The notes beneath the pieces were generated by a model. The model saw only the letters and a list, made by a program, of their open reading frames with translations, was not told where the DNA came from and ran no database searches. Positions 1-6,151 of a stretch of 6,889 nucleotides of DNA are shown in pieces. Made by a program: the position numbers and the translations under genes. The stretch's first letter is position 1. The number at the start of each line of letters is the position of its first letter. Origin of the DNA: Sulfurovum sp. (GTDB taxonomy: Bacteria; Campylobacterota; Campylobacteria; Campylobacterales; Sulfurovaceae); assembly GCA_020721385.1 (NCBI GenBank), contig DYMW01000019.1:1595-8483 (forward strand). The letters run 5' to 3'.

Positions 1-36
1 GGTTTCTTTTTTATGAAGCTTAAATCATCTCTCTTA

Positions 37-45
37 TGGCATAAT
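37..45 (+). promoter_or_regulatory. Extended -10 promoter of the SLC13 transporter gene
   Basis: The bases TGG CATAAT form a TGn extended -10 element with one mismatch to TATAAT. Transcription would start near base 52, leaving a leader of about 25 bases before the ATG at 77. No good -35 box is visible, as is common in Campylobacterota, where the extended -10 and upstream T-rich sequence carry recognition. A strong Shine-Dalgarno GAGGAG (65-70) lies six bases before the ATG. Confidence 0.55.
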
Positions 46-76
46 ATATACTTGAAAATCATATGAGGAGTTATTA

Positions 77-1435
77 ATGTTGTCCATTCTATCAGAATTT
101 AAAGGATTTTTTATGGCTATTGCTTTGGGAGTATTGTTTACTTTTGGGGCTTCTTTTGCATTTATACCTGTTCAGTCTTTGCTTATTGGCTTAATTGCGT
201 TCTTGGTAACCCTTTGGACTAATGAAGCCTTGCCTTTGGGGGTGGTTTCGTTATTGCCCATTATACTGTTTCCCATTTTTGGAGTTTTGGAACTCGCTGC
301 TGTGACACCCAATTATTCCCAATCTATTATTTTTCTCTTTTTAGGTGGCTTTATGTTGGCGATAGCCCTTGAAAAAGTGAGGTTGCATCTCTATTTTTCT
401 TCAAAATTGTTAAGATTTTTCCCCAATACCGTGCTGGGTATTATCTATGCATTGGCAATTACCTCAGCACTTTTGAGTTCTATTCTATCCAATACCACCG
501 TTACGTTGATGTTACTCCCTGTGGCACTCTATCTTAGCAGTAACAGTAAACTCAAAATTCGATTTTTATTGGCAACCGCTTATGGTGCCAGTATTGGGGG
601 AATTTTAACCCCCATTGGTACGCCTCCAAATTTGATATTGATGGGATTTTTAAAAGAGAAGGGTTTACCTACGTTGGCATTTGGTGAGTGGGTTTATATG
701 ATGTTACCTATGGTGACAATAATGTTAATGGTTATTCCATGGTTGCTCTCTTTTGGAATACGTCATGAGTCGGTTGAAGAGATAGGTAAAGAAGCTGTAC
801 CCATTTTAGATAATCAACAAAAAAGATTGTATGGAATTTTAATTGTGCTTTCTTTACTTTTGATAGGCAATACTTTTACTAAAAAACTTTTTGGATTTAA
901 ACTCGATGAAACCATGCTTCTTCTTGGTTTTGGACTTTTGATGTTTGTTCCTAAAATAGGTTTTTTAATATGGGAAGATACGCGGCATTTACCCTATGAG
1001 ATTATTTTTCTGTTTGGGGCAGGATTCTCCATCGCAACTGCTTTTTCTAACACGGGTTTGGCAAGTAGTGTTGCGGGTCGATTAAGTTTTATTGCCGATA
1101 TTCCCCTATTTTGGATGTTTATTTTGGTCGCATTTGTAGTTGCATTTTCAACCGAGGTGACGAGTAACACGGCACTCACTTCAATAGCCATTCCCATTTT
1201 TTATGAGTTTGCCAAAGAACTGCCATCACAGCAAGGAGTGTTGTTGTTGCTGACTGCTACCGTGGCTGCGAGTTATGCCTTTATGTTGCCCATTGCAACA
1301 CCACCCAATGCCATTATCATGAGCTCACGTGTTATTCCTATGCATGAGATGGCAAAAATTGGATTTATAGTAAACTTGATAGGGATAGTGGTTTTGGCGT
1401 GTGTGGCTTATTTTTTATGGGAAGTAATGATATAA
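77..1435 (+). CDS. SLC13/DASS-family sodium:anion symporter (dicarboxylate or sulfate type)
   Basis: This is a 452-residue inner-membrane protein made almost entirely of hydrophobic helices, a usual length for the divalent-anion:Na+ symporter family (SLC13, INDY/CitT-like). Both inverted-repeat halves carry the family signatures. The first SNT motif is residues 138-140, followed by GTPPN at 181-185. The second SNT is at 363-365, followed by ATPPN at 407-411. In the structurally known member VcINDY, the SNT motifs sit at the hairpin tips and bind the anion carboxylate and sodium. The LFGAG segment near 312-316 fits the second-half helix that is usually LFGGG. Members import C4-dicarboxylates, citrate, sulfate or similar anions with sodium, and the sequence does not tell which. 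A charged cytoplasmic loop lies around 228-250. The ATG at 77 is chosen for its GAGGAG site six bases upstream. The gene stands alone and converges on the DUF2853 gene, so context gives no substrate clue. Confidence 0.9.
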   Translation: MLSILSEFKGFFMAIALGVLFTFGASFAFIPVQSLLIGLIAFLVTLWTNEALPLGVVSLLPIILFPIFGVLELAAVTPNYSQSIIFLFLGGFMLAIALEKVRLHLYFSSKLLRFFPNTVLGIIYALAITSALLSSILSNTTVTLMLLPVALYLSSNSKLKIRFLLATAYGASIGGILTPIGTPPNLILMGFLKEKGLPTLAFGEWVYMMLPMVTIMLMVIPWLLSFGIRHESVEEIGKEAVPILDNQQKRLYGILIVLSLLLIGNTFTKKLFGFKLDETMLLLGFGLLMFVPKIGFLIWEDTRHLPYEIIFLFGAGFSIATAFSNTGLASSVAGRLSFIADIPLFWMFILVAFVVAFSTEVTSNTALTSIAIPIFYEFAKELPSQQGVLLLLTATVAASYAFMLPIATPPNAIIMSSRVIPMHEMAKIGFIVNLIGIVVLACVAYFLWEVMI

Positions 1436-1442
1436 AAGTGGA

Positions 1443-1472
1443 TGCAAGACTCAAAATCATTGAAGTCTTGCA
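1443..1472. terminator. Bidirectional hairpin terminator between convergent genes
   Basis: TGCAAGACT (1443-1451) and AGTCTTGCA (1464-1472) are perfect 9-bp complementary arms. The 12-base interval between them can add three more pairs (CAA with TTG) with one bulged base. The hairpin lies between the stop codons of the plus-strand transporter (1435) and the minus-strand DUF2853 gene (1481). On the plus strand it is followed by AATTATTT. On the minus strand it is followed by a short T run. The U tracts are weak, but the position and symmetry fit a shared two-way terminator. Confidence 0.7.
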
Positions 1473-1478
1473 AATTAT

Positions 1479-1823
1479 TTATGCGTAAATATCTTCTTTA
1501 TTAAACTTCATGGCTAAAAGTGCATAGAAGTGCACCCTAAACTTACTTTTGTTGGATGTTCCGAGTTGTTCACAAACCTCTTTAATAGCGGCATCAAGTT
1601 CCGCATCATCATTGGTTAGACCCAATTTTTTCTTTAAAAAACTGTTTTTAACGGTTGTTAACTCATCAGCATTACTACACGCAACAATAGAAGTGCCTTT
1701 ATTGTAAATTACAGGTCCTAATCCTATGGTTACTTTGGTAATAAATTCATCTGAAAGAGTGGTTAACTCTAATTTTTTTGCCTCAGCAATCATTTTTTCT
1801 ATTACTTCATCTCTTTTACTCAT
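1479..1823 (-). CDS. DUF2853 family protein
   Basis: This 114-residue soluble protein has no signal peptide or membrane segment. It matches the small DUF2853 family as I remember it. The N-terminal MSKRDE start, the TKVTIGLGP block near 30-38, a CSNADEL segment near 49-55, the KKKLGL segment near 64-69 and the C-terminal region with an FYALLAMKF helix all fit, as does the family length of about 105-115 residues. The family is a compact helical fold of unknown biochemical role, so no function is assigned. The ATG at 1823 is preceded by AAGGA at six bases and by a TATAAT box about 30 bases further up, so the start is well supported. The gene is a single transcription unit, divergent from the phosphatase gene and convergent with the transporter. 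Confidence 0.8.
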   Translation of the reverse strand: MSKRDEVIEKMIAEAKKLELTTLSDEFITKVTIGLGPVIYNKGTSIVACSNADELTTVKNSFLKKKLGLTNDDAELDAAIKEVCEQLGTSNKSKFRVHFYALLAMKFNKEDIYA

Positions 1824-1854
1824 TTGGAATCCTTTTTTTGGTTATTAAAAGATT

Positions 1855-1860
1855 ATTATA
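1855..1860 (-). promoter_or_regulatory. -10 box of the DUF2853 gene
   Basis: Read on the minus strand this is a perfect TATAAT. It places a transcription start near 1848 and leaves a leader of about 25 bases before the ATG at 1823, which includes the AAGGA ribosome site. No convincing -35 hexamer is visible at the usual distance, and the upstream DNA is A/T-rich. Confidence 0.6.
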
Positions 1861-1907
1861 CTCTTTTTCACTTTGATTTTAAAAACCTAAATTTATTGCT
1901 TTTTAGT

Positions 1908-1913
1908 TACAAT
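1908..1913 (+). promoter_or_regulatory. Candidate -10 box of the phosphatase gene
   Basis: TACAAT differs from TATAAT at one position and would start transcription near 1920, leaving a leader of about 28 bases. No -35 box is apparent. It faces away from the DUF2853 -10 box about 50 bases to the left, so 1861-1907 would be a shared divergent control region. The ribosome site of the phosphatase gene is poor: AAGAAAG at 1931-1937 is the best match. Confidence 0.4.
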
Positions 1914-1947
1914 AAAAAAAGTAAAAAGTTAAGAAAGTTATAAAAAT

Positions 1948-2679
1948 ATGAAACATTATATTGTTGGAGATATTCACGGAGAGTATGCAACACTTTTAAA
2001 ATTGGTAGAAGAGACACCGCGTGGGTCACGGTTAATTTTTGTCGGAGATTTGGTTGATAAAGGTCCACAGAGTGCACAAGTAATAAAATTTGTACGTGAA
2101 CATAATATAGCATGTGTCATGGGGAACCATGAAGCGATGATGATAGAGTATGGAACAGCATTTATTGCTTCTATAGAAGAGGGTGAACCGATTACACAAG
2201 AAAATCTTTGGTTAGAAAATGGAGGAGTTGCGACATTGCTCTCTTATGGGTTGGTCTCATTGGAGAATCATAAGATGATACCGCATCCCTTTATTCATGA
2301 GTTTCTTTTTCAATTTAAAGAGGATATTGCGTGGCTCAAAAGCCTTCCAATCTATTTAGAACCCAAGGTAGAACATGATTCAGGTCGAAGGGTTGTTGTC
2401 TCTCATGCGGCGATTGGTTTGGTTTGGGCATTACGCGAAAATAAAGAGCATCATGAAGCTTTTATACAGCAGGTTCTATGGAATCGGAGTAAACCCACTG
2501 CCAATATTCCAATATTTAATATTTTTGGGCATACACCACATAAAAATGGTATTGATATTCATGGTCACTATGTCAATGTGGATACAGGATGTTTTATTAC
2601 ATGGGATAAAGCTTATGGACGTTTAAGTGCCTATTGTCTTGAAAATGGTGAAGTGGTATCGATAGAACGTGTTGGTTAA
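1948..2679 (+). CDS. PPP-family metallophosphatase (serine/threonine phosphatase or ApaH-like)
   Basis: The 243-residue cytoplasmic protein carries the full metallophosphoesterase signature of the PPP family. Visible motifs are GDIHG at 7-11 (metal ligands D8 and H10), GDLVDKG at 33-39 (D34), GNHE at 59-62 (N60, H61), SHAA at 152-155 (H153), LWNR near 177-180, GHTPH at 194-198 (H195) and the closing VDTGC at 211-215. These residues build the two-metal site that hydrolyses phosphomonoesters. Bacterial relatives include the lambda/PrpA-type protein phosphatases and ApaH-type dinucleoside tetraphosphate hydrolases. The length and the VDTGC ending favour the bacterial protein-phosphatase-like group, but the substrate cannot be read from the sequence. 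The ATG at 1948 starts directly at the first core strand, so an earlier start is unlikely. The stop is 90 bases before dprA on the same strand, and co-transcription is possible but not shown. Confidence 0.88.
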   Translation: MKHYIVGDIHGEYATLLKLVEETPRGSRLIFVGDLVDKGPQSAQVIKFVREHNIACVMGNHEAMMIEYGTAFIASIEEGEPITQENLWLENGGVATLLSYGLVSLENHKMIPHPFIHEFLFQFKEDIAWLKSLPIYLEPKVEHDSGRRVVVSHAAIGLVWALRENKEHHEAFIQQVLWNRSKPTANIPIFNIFGHTPHKNGIDIHGHYVNVDTGCFITWDKAYGRLSAYCLENGEVVSIERVG

Positions 2680-2758
2680 TGAAGAAATATGACAATTTGA
2701 AATATTTTTAACTTTTCTTCATACTTTATGTTAAACTTATTCTAATTTAAATGTTTAG

Positions 2759-2764
2759 AAGGAG
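2759..2764 (+). promoter_or_regulatory. Ribosome binding site that fixes the dprA start
   Basis: AAGGAG lies five bases before the ATG at 2770. It overlaps the in-frame GTG at 2764, so initiation at that GTG, or at the GTG at 2767, would be sterically impossible or poor. The site therefore picks ATG 2770 and removes two residues from the longest open frame. Confidence 0.8.
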
Positions 2765-2769
2765 TGGTG

Positions 2770-3549
2770 ATGATTCACAAGGTATCACAACACATTAAAG
2801 AATTGGAGTTTATGAAAAAATATCCCCAAGAGCTTTACAGTTTGGGGAATGAAAGTTTGTTATTGCGACCAAAAGTTTCAATAGTGGGTACAAGACGACC
2901 TTCGAATTATACACGACAATTTACCCATAATTTGGCAAAAGCATTGGTTCAAAGGGGTGTGTGTGTGGTGAGTGGATGTGCTATGGGGGTTGATGCCATT
3001 GCCCATTATGGAGCAGGAGTTGAAAATACCATTGCAGTGGTGGCAAACAGTTTGGATGTTCGATACCCTGCTATTAATCGAGGTTTGATACAAGGCATTG
3101 AAGAACATGGTCTTATGTTAAGTCAATTTCCTGCAACGTTTAAAGCAACTCCATGGAGTTTTGTGGTACGAAATGAGTTGGTGGTTGCCTTAGGTGATGT
3201 CTTGGTTGTAACTCAAGCTGATGAACAGAGTGGTTCGATGCGTTCGGTAGAGTTTGCACTCAAAATGGGAAAAGAGATTTATGTGTTACCTCACCGTTTA
3301 GATGAGAGTAGGGGAACCAATCAACTCTTAGCACAGGGGTTAGCCAAACCCATTTATGATGTAGAAGTGTTTGCTGATAAATATGGGGTTTCTCCACAAA
3401 ATGAGCGGTTAGAGAAAGATGATTTTTTTTACTTTTGTCAAACCTCACCCACCCTTGATGACACCATTACAAAGTTTGGTGAACGTGTTTATGAAGCTGA
3501 ATTAGAAGGAATTATTGCCATAGAGAATGGATTAATTCGTTTGGTCTAA
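2770..3549 (+). CDS. dprA: DNA-processing protein DprA (Smf)
   Basis: DprA binds incoming single-stranded DNA in the cytoplasm during natural transformation, protects it and loads RecA. The 259-residue protein has the Rossmann-like core of the family. Counting from ATG 2770, the motifs are IVGTRRPS (38-45), SGCAMGVDAIAH (68-79) as a variant of the SGGAxGIDxxAH motif, the AVVANSLD-to-YP segment (89-100), the RNEL segment (134-137) as a variant of RNR, QADEQSGS (149-156) and LPHRLDESRGTN (173-184). The last ~45 residues form a small domain that may correspond to the C-terminal DML1/winged-helix module. There is no N-terminal SAM-like domain, so the protein is shorter than the 290-370 residues common elsewhere, but similar to the Helicobacter type. 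It does not sit next to ruvX or minE, as I recall for some relatives. The stop overlaps that of the convergent membrane-protein gene by four bases. Confidence 0.92.
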   Translation: MIHKVSQHIKELEFMKKYPQELYSLGNESLLLRPKVSIVGTRRPSNYTRQFTHNLAKALVQRGVCVVSGCAMGVDAIAHYGAGVENTIAVVANSLDVRYPAINRGLIQGIEEHGLMLSQFPATFKATPWSFVVRNELVVALGDVLVVTQADEQSGSMRSVEFALKMGKEIYVLPHRLDESRGTNQLLAQGLAKPIYDVEVFADKYGVSPQNERLEKDDFFYFCQTSPTLDDTITKFGERVYEAELEGIIAIENGLIRLV

Positions 3550-4814
3550 AGTACTTTATTGTTAATGGAGGTTGGGTGAACGATTCTATTTTCATGTTCA
3601 AAATAGAGGTCATGTTGTTCAAAGTCAATATGGATTTTGGTTTTAATCAACTGCATTTCATGACCTTGTAACAGACTGTTTTCTAGGTTGTCACTGTGGC
3701 TTTTAATCCAAACGGGATAGGTACTGGTATTGAGAACCCAAAAATCAGTATAATCAATCTCTTCATCACGATGCTCTTGTACGCCATGGTTTTGGTTACT
3801 AGCGATACCTTTAAGTAGAAAAATATCATGATAGTAGGTATCAAGACATGTTTCATCAAGTAATTCACCTTTATCATTTCTGGAGACATAAGCGATAATG
3901 TCCATATTGTCATCGGTTTTTTGGTTAATGAGGGTGTAGAGTTCTTTTTTATTACAAATATCATCCATTCCTTTAAATGAGTAGTAGGTGTTGATGTGAC
4001 CTTTTAAAATAATGTTTTGAAAGTTGTCAAAATAGAGCTGTTCATCGCGTATTTTTTTGGCTTTAATCATCGATGAGAGTTTACTGCTTAGGGTTTGACT
4101 CTGTTGTGAAATGGCTCGGTTGAGAATAGGGTCAATATGTTTGTCATTGAGTACGCCAATAAAGGTTAAAAAGTTGTTGAGTTTGGCACCAATGTAGTTT
4201 AAAAATCGTGATATAGGGTTGTTGACTCCAAAGCGTTTTTCGATAAGTGTAAGTAGATAACTGAGTGCAAAAACCTCTAAAATAGGAGCAAACCAAGAGT
4301 TGGTTAACCAGATAAAAATTTTGGCAACAATGACCCATAATGCTTTAAAAAAGCCAATAATTAAAACTTTTAACTCTACAAAAAGAGCAAAATGGGTGAG
4401 CAAATCGCTCATGTACATTACCCAAACGCCCAACCCTAATGGAAGGGTCACAATAATAAAATTTTTAATTTTGGTTTTAAAATTGATGGCTTGATAGTAT
4501 TGGAAAAGCTCTTTAAAGGGTTCTTTAAAATGGCTAACAATATGTTTGTCAATCCATTTAGAGAGCAAGTTGTCAATAAACCAGCGTTTAATCCCTAATA
4601 ATAGAGCTTGAATAATGGTCAGACCTTTGAGAAAAGAAAGAATTTTTAGTTTGCTTAGAAACCATAAAGAGAGCAGTGACGATTTAAAAACCAATACTAC
4701 TGCAAAGATATATCCAATAAGAATATTGTACGATACAGGGTGAAAATAGTTCAGTAACATAAGCAGAACTATTGGCACAATAATGGCAATGAGTGCCTTG
4801 TATCTTCTTTGCAT
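3546..4814 (-). CDS. Unrecognised multi-pass membrane protein with large C-terminal soluble domain
   Basis: I do not recognise a family for this 422-residue protein. The N-terminal half has about six hydrophobic segments, roughly at residues 6-23, 28-56, 60-76, 117-136, 140-170 and 173-190. A basic/amphipathic stretch (77-116) interrupts them. From about 195 to the end the protein is soluble and rich in charged and aromatic residues, with a Ser/Gln-rich helix near 233-252 and a beta-rich tail. Six basic and aromatic residues around 196-214 may tether the soluble part to the membrane. I see no Walker, kinase, peptidase or nucleotide-cyclase motif. The gene starts 8 bases after the DUF6524 stop and lacks a good ribosome site, which suggests translational coupling in a two-gene operon. 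Its last four bases overlap the convergent dprA stop. A role shared with the DUF6524 protein is inference from the arrangement only. Confidence 0.8.
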   Translation of the reverse strand: MQRRYKALIAIIVPIVLLMLLNYFHPVSYNILIGYIFAVVLVFKSSLLSLWFLSKLKILSFLKGLTIIQALLLGIKRWFIDNLLSKWIDKHIVSHFKEPFKELFQYYQAINFKTKIKNFIIVTLPLGLGVWVMYMSDLLTHFALFVELKVLIIGFFKALWVIVAKIFIWLTNSWFAPILEVFALSYLLTLIEKRFGVNNPISRFLNYIGAKLNNFLTFIGVLNDKHIDPILNRAISQQSQTLSSKLSSMIKAKKIRDEQLYFDNFQNIILKGHINTYYSFKGMDDICNKKELYTLINQKTDDNMDIIAYVSRNDKGELLDETCLDTYYHDIFLLKGIASNQNHGVQEHRDEEIDYTDFWVLNTSTYPVWIKSHSDNLENSLLQGHEMQLIKTKIHIDFEQHDLYFEHENRIVHPTSINNKVL

Positions 4815-4822
4815 GAAAAGAT

Positions 4823-5278
4823 TTACTGAATCTCTATATTATCAGTAGCATAAACACCTGTTACTGTTTTCCAAATAATCGAAGCGTTTAGTCCAATCCA
4901 AATAATAAAAGCAACACTAAGCGTTCCCGCCCAGCCCATTTGTTCAAGATTCGAAAAATCAATGAGTCCATATTGGTGAAGTCCCCATAAAAAAGCCATA
5001 ATTACAACAATAACAAAAAGAGCTCCAGAGAGTTTAAGACTTTGAAAAATAGATTTAAGGGCTAAAATCCAAATACCAATCATTAAAATAATGGCAAACG
5101 GGGTAAATCCAGAAAGAATGTTGGCTTGGGTGAGATAGTTAATAAAATGGTAACCACTAGGGTTCCACGTTCCAAGTGAGAGTCCCAATGCAATGAGTAG
5201 GGTAACCCACCAACGTAAATGCGTCTCTTTTCCACCTTTTTTAGTGGTATTGGTGCTTGTTAGAACGTTTGGTATCAT
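4823..5278 (-). CDS. DUF6524-like small membrane protein
   Basis: The 151-residue inner-membrane protein has four hydrophobic segments, near residues 23-37, 58-77, 83-102 and 114-136. It resembles the DUF6524 family as I remember it: a short N-terminus, a LRWW segment entering the first helix, the hallmark TWNPSGYHF motif (37-45) just after it, and an acidic tail (ATDNIEIQ) after the last helix. The family function is unknown. The open frame extends upstream to a TTG at 5359, but ATG 5278 is chosen. It has AAGGA at an eight-base spacing, while the TTG has no ribosome site. The 27 extra codons would also overlie the promoter and the end of the preceding terminator hairpin. The gene is the first of a two-gene unit with the unrecognised membrane protein. 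Confidence 0.75.
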   Translation of the reverse strand: MIPNVLTSTNTTKKGGKETHLRWWVTLLIALGLSLGTWNPSGYHFINYLTQANILSGFTPFAIILMIGIWILALKSIFQSLKLSGALFVIVVIMAFLWGLHQYGLIDFSNLEQMGWAGTLSVAFIIWIGLNASIIWKTVTGVYATDNIEIQ

Positions 5279-5286
5279 GGTTGTTT

Positions 5287-5291
5287 TCCTT
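5287..5291 (-). promoter_or_regulatory. Ribosome binding site that fixes the DUF6524 start
   Basis: On the minus strand this reads AAGGA and ends eight bases before ATG 5278. The rival upstream TTG at 5359 has no purine-rich site before it, so this element decides the shorter 151-residue protein. Confidence 0.75.
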
Positions 5292-5321
5292 ATAATGTGT
5301 TGATAAAATGTAATGGCAATA

Positions 5322-5330
5322 ATTATAGCA
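5322..5330 (-). promoter_or_regulatory. Extended -10 promoter of the DUF6524/membrane-protein operon
   Basis: On the minus strand the sequence is TGC TATAAT, a perfect extended -10 element. Transcription would start near 5315 and give a leader of about 36 bases. The upstream sequence is T-rich without a clear -35 box. The promoter lies about 30 bases beyond the terminator hairpin of the thioredoxin operon, so the two units are probably transcribed separately. Confidence 0.7.
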
Positions 5331-5358
5331 AATGAAAGAATAAAAGAAGGTTGAATCA

Positions 5359-5393
5359 AGAGTGTTTAAAAAAGATAGTTTTTTAAACGCTCT
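5359..5393 (-). terminator. Hairpin terminator after the thioredoxin-like operon
   Basis: Two 15-base arms (5359-5373 and 5379-5393) pair completely, with a single G-U wobble, around a five-base loop (GATAG on the plus strand). The inner six pairs are all A-T, and the outer part contains the GC pairs. It begins 10 bases after the stop of the lipoprotein gene and ends before the next promoter, as expected for a terminator. The long T run lies inside the stem rather than after it, so it departs from the classic form. A transcript-end role is likely but not certain. Confidence 0.6.
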
Positions 5394-5403
5394 AAAAGGG
5401 AAA

Positions 5404-6123
5404 TTATTTTAAAAGGGAACGAATGTCTTCATCAAGTTGTTCTAGGCTTATTTCACCAGGATAAGAGAATTCAGTAATTCCATTTTTAATAATCAAGGTA
5501 TAGGGTAGAATTCCTGTCCAACCATAAGTACTTTGAATAAAATATTGTAAATTTGTTGCATTGTTTCCCTCGATAATGGGGTAGTGAATTCTATTTTGAT
5601 TCATAAAATTACGTGCTTCACTTGAACTCATTGACTCTTGTGCGTGAATGGCAATAATCTCTAACTCTGTGCGATATTGACTACGAATTTGATTAAGGGC
5701 TGGTAACTCTTGAATACAGTGCAAACACTCTTTTCCAAAGATTTCTAGGATAATAATTTTATTACCAAATTCTGGAAATAGAAATCCATTTTTTTGCTCC
5801 ACAATGGTAATGGGTTGACCTTCAATACTTTTTAGATGATGGGTAACATTGGATTGTTGGGTATTGTTTTGAGTAAAGGGGTCATTTTTAGATTGTTTGA
5901 GTTGATCAATGGTAATAAGTTCTTTGGTACATTTATTGTTTAAAGATGCTTTATCTAGGCACTCTACATCTTTATTGGTACTGCTTTTTTGAGTCTCTTG
6001 TGTAGTTGTTGTTTGTGGTGTTGTTGGAACAACATCGGTATTAAAATATTCAAAAAAACATCCACTGTTTAACAGCATGGTAGCTGTTAAGAGTGAAGCT
6101 TGAATGAGTTTGGTAGTTTTCAT
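5404..6123 (-). CDS. Probable lipoprotein with TlpA-like thioredoxin domain (CLHC active site)
   Basis: The 239-residue precursor starts with a lysine-containing signal peptide and a hydrophobic stretch ending LLNSGC, so Cys22 is the probable lipid-attachment residue. The asparagine three residues before it is atypical for a lipobox. A Thr/Gln/Ser-rich linker (about 33-50) follows, then a segment with two more cysteines (C55, C65). From about residue 105 there is a thioredoxin fold of the TlpA/ResA type: the active site C133-L-H-C136, the following ELP, and the cis-proline P207 in the ILPYT loop. Such proteins usually reduce or exchange disulfides in the periplasm, for example in cytochrome c maturation or repair, but the client is not evident here. 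ATG 6123 has an excellent GAGGAGA site. The gene lies 28 bases downstream of its paralog and is followed by a hairpin terminator. The CLHC dipeptide is unlike the usual CPPC/CxPC and may shift the redox potential. Confidence 0.82.
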   Translation of the reverse strand: MKTTKLIQASLLTATMLLNSGCFFEYFNTDVVPTTPQTTTTQETQKSSTNKDVECLDKASLNNKCTKELITIDQLKQSKNDPFTQNNTQQSNVTHHLKSIEGQPITIVEQKNGFLFPEFGNKIIILEIFGKECLHCIQELPALNQIRSQYRTELEIIAIHAQESMSSSEARNFMNQNRIHYPIIEGNNATNLQYFIQSTYGWTGILPYTLIIKNGITEFSYPGEISLEQLDEDIRSLLK

Positions 6124-6151
6124 TATCTCTCCTCTTTTTTTATGATACTTA

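Noticed and set aside
1..23. Short open stretch ending in TAA as the tail of an upstream plus-strand gene
   Set aside because: Only about six codons are visible and the bases look like T-rich intergenic DNA, so it cannot be supported.
1907..2113. Open frame on the minus strand across the start of the phosphatase gene
   Set aside because: It is antisense to the GDIHG and GDLVDKG coding region and has no recognisable domain, so it is a shadow of the phosphatase gene.
2681..2720. GAAGAA and TTCTTC arms downstream of the phosphatase stop as a terminator
   Set aside because: The arms are six bases with a loop of more than 20 bases, with no proper T tract. The predicted structure would be unstable.
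2697..2727. TTGAAA and TACTTT as a promoter for dprA
   Set aside because: The spacing is about 19 bases and the -10 match is poor, so no promoter is claimed in this gap.
2764..2769. GTG codons at 2764 and 2767 as alternative dprA starts
   Set aside because: The only good ribosome site, AAGGAG at 2759-2764, overlaps or abuts them and is correctly spaced only for ATG 2770.
3547..3558. 12-base perfect palindrome TAAAGTACTTTA at the dprA stop
   Set aside because: It has no loop, is almost all A/T and includes the stop codon. It is too weak for a terminator and easily explained by chance.
3683..3964. Second minus-strand open frame of about 93 codons inside the unknown membrane-protein gene
   Set aside because: It lies within the longer frame in another phase, has no ribosome site or recognisable domain, and is most simply a frame shadow.
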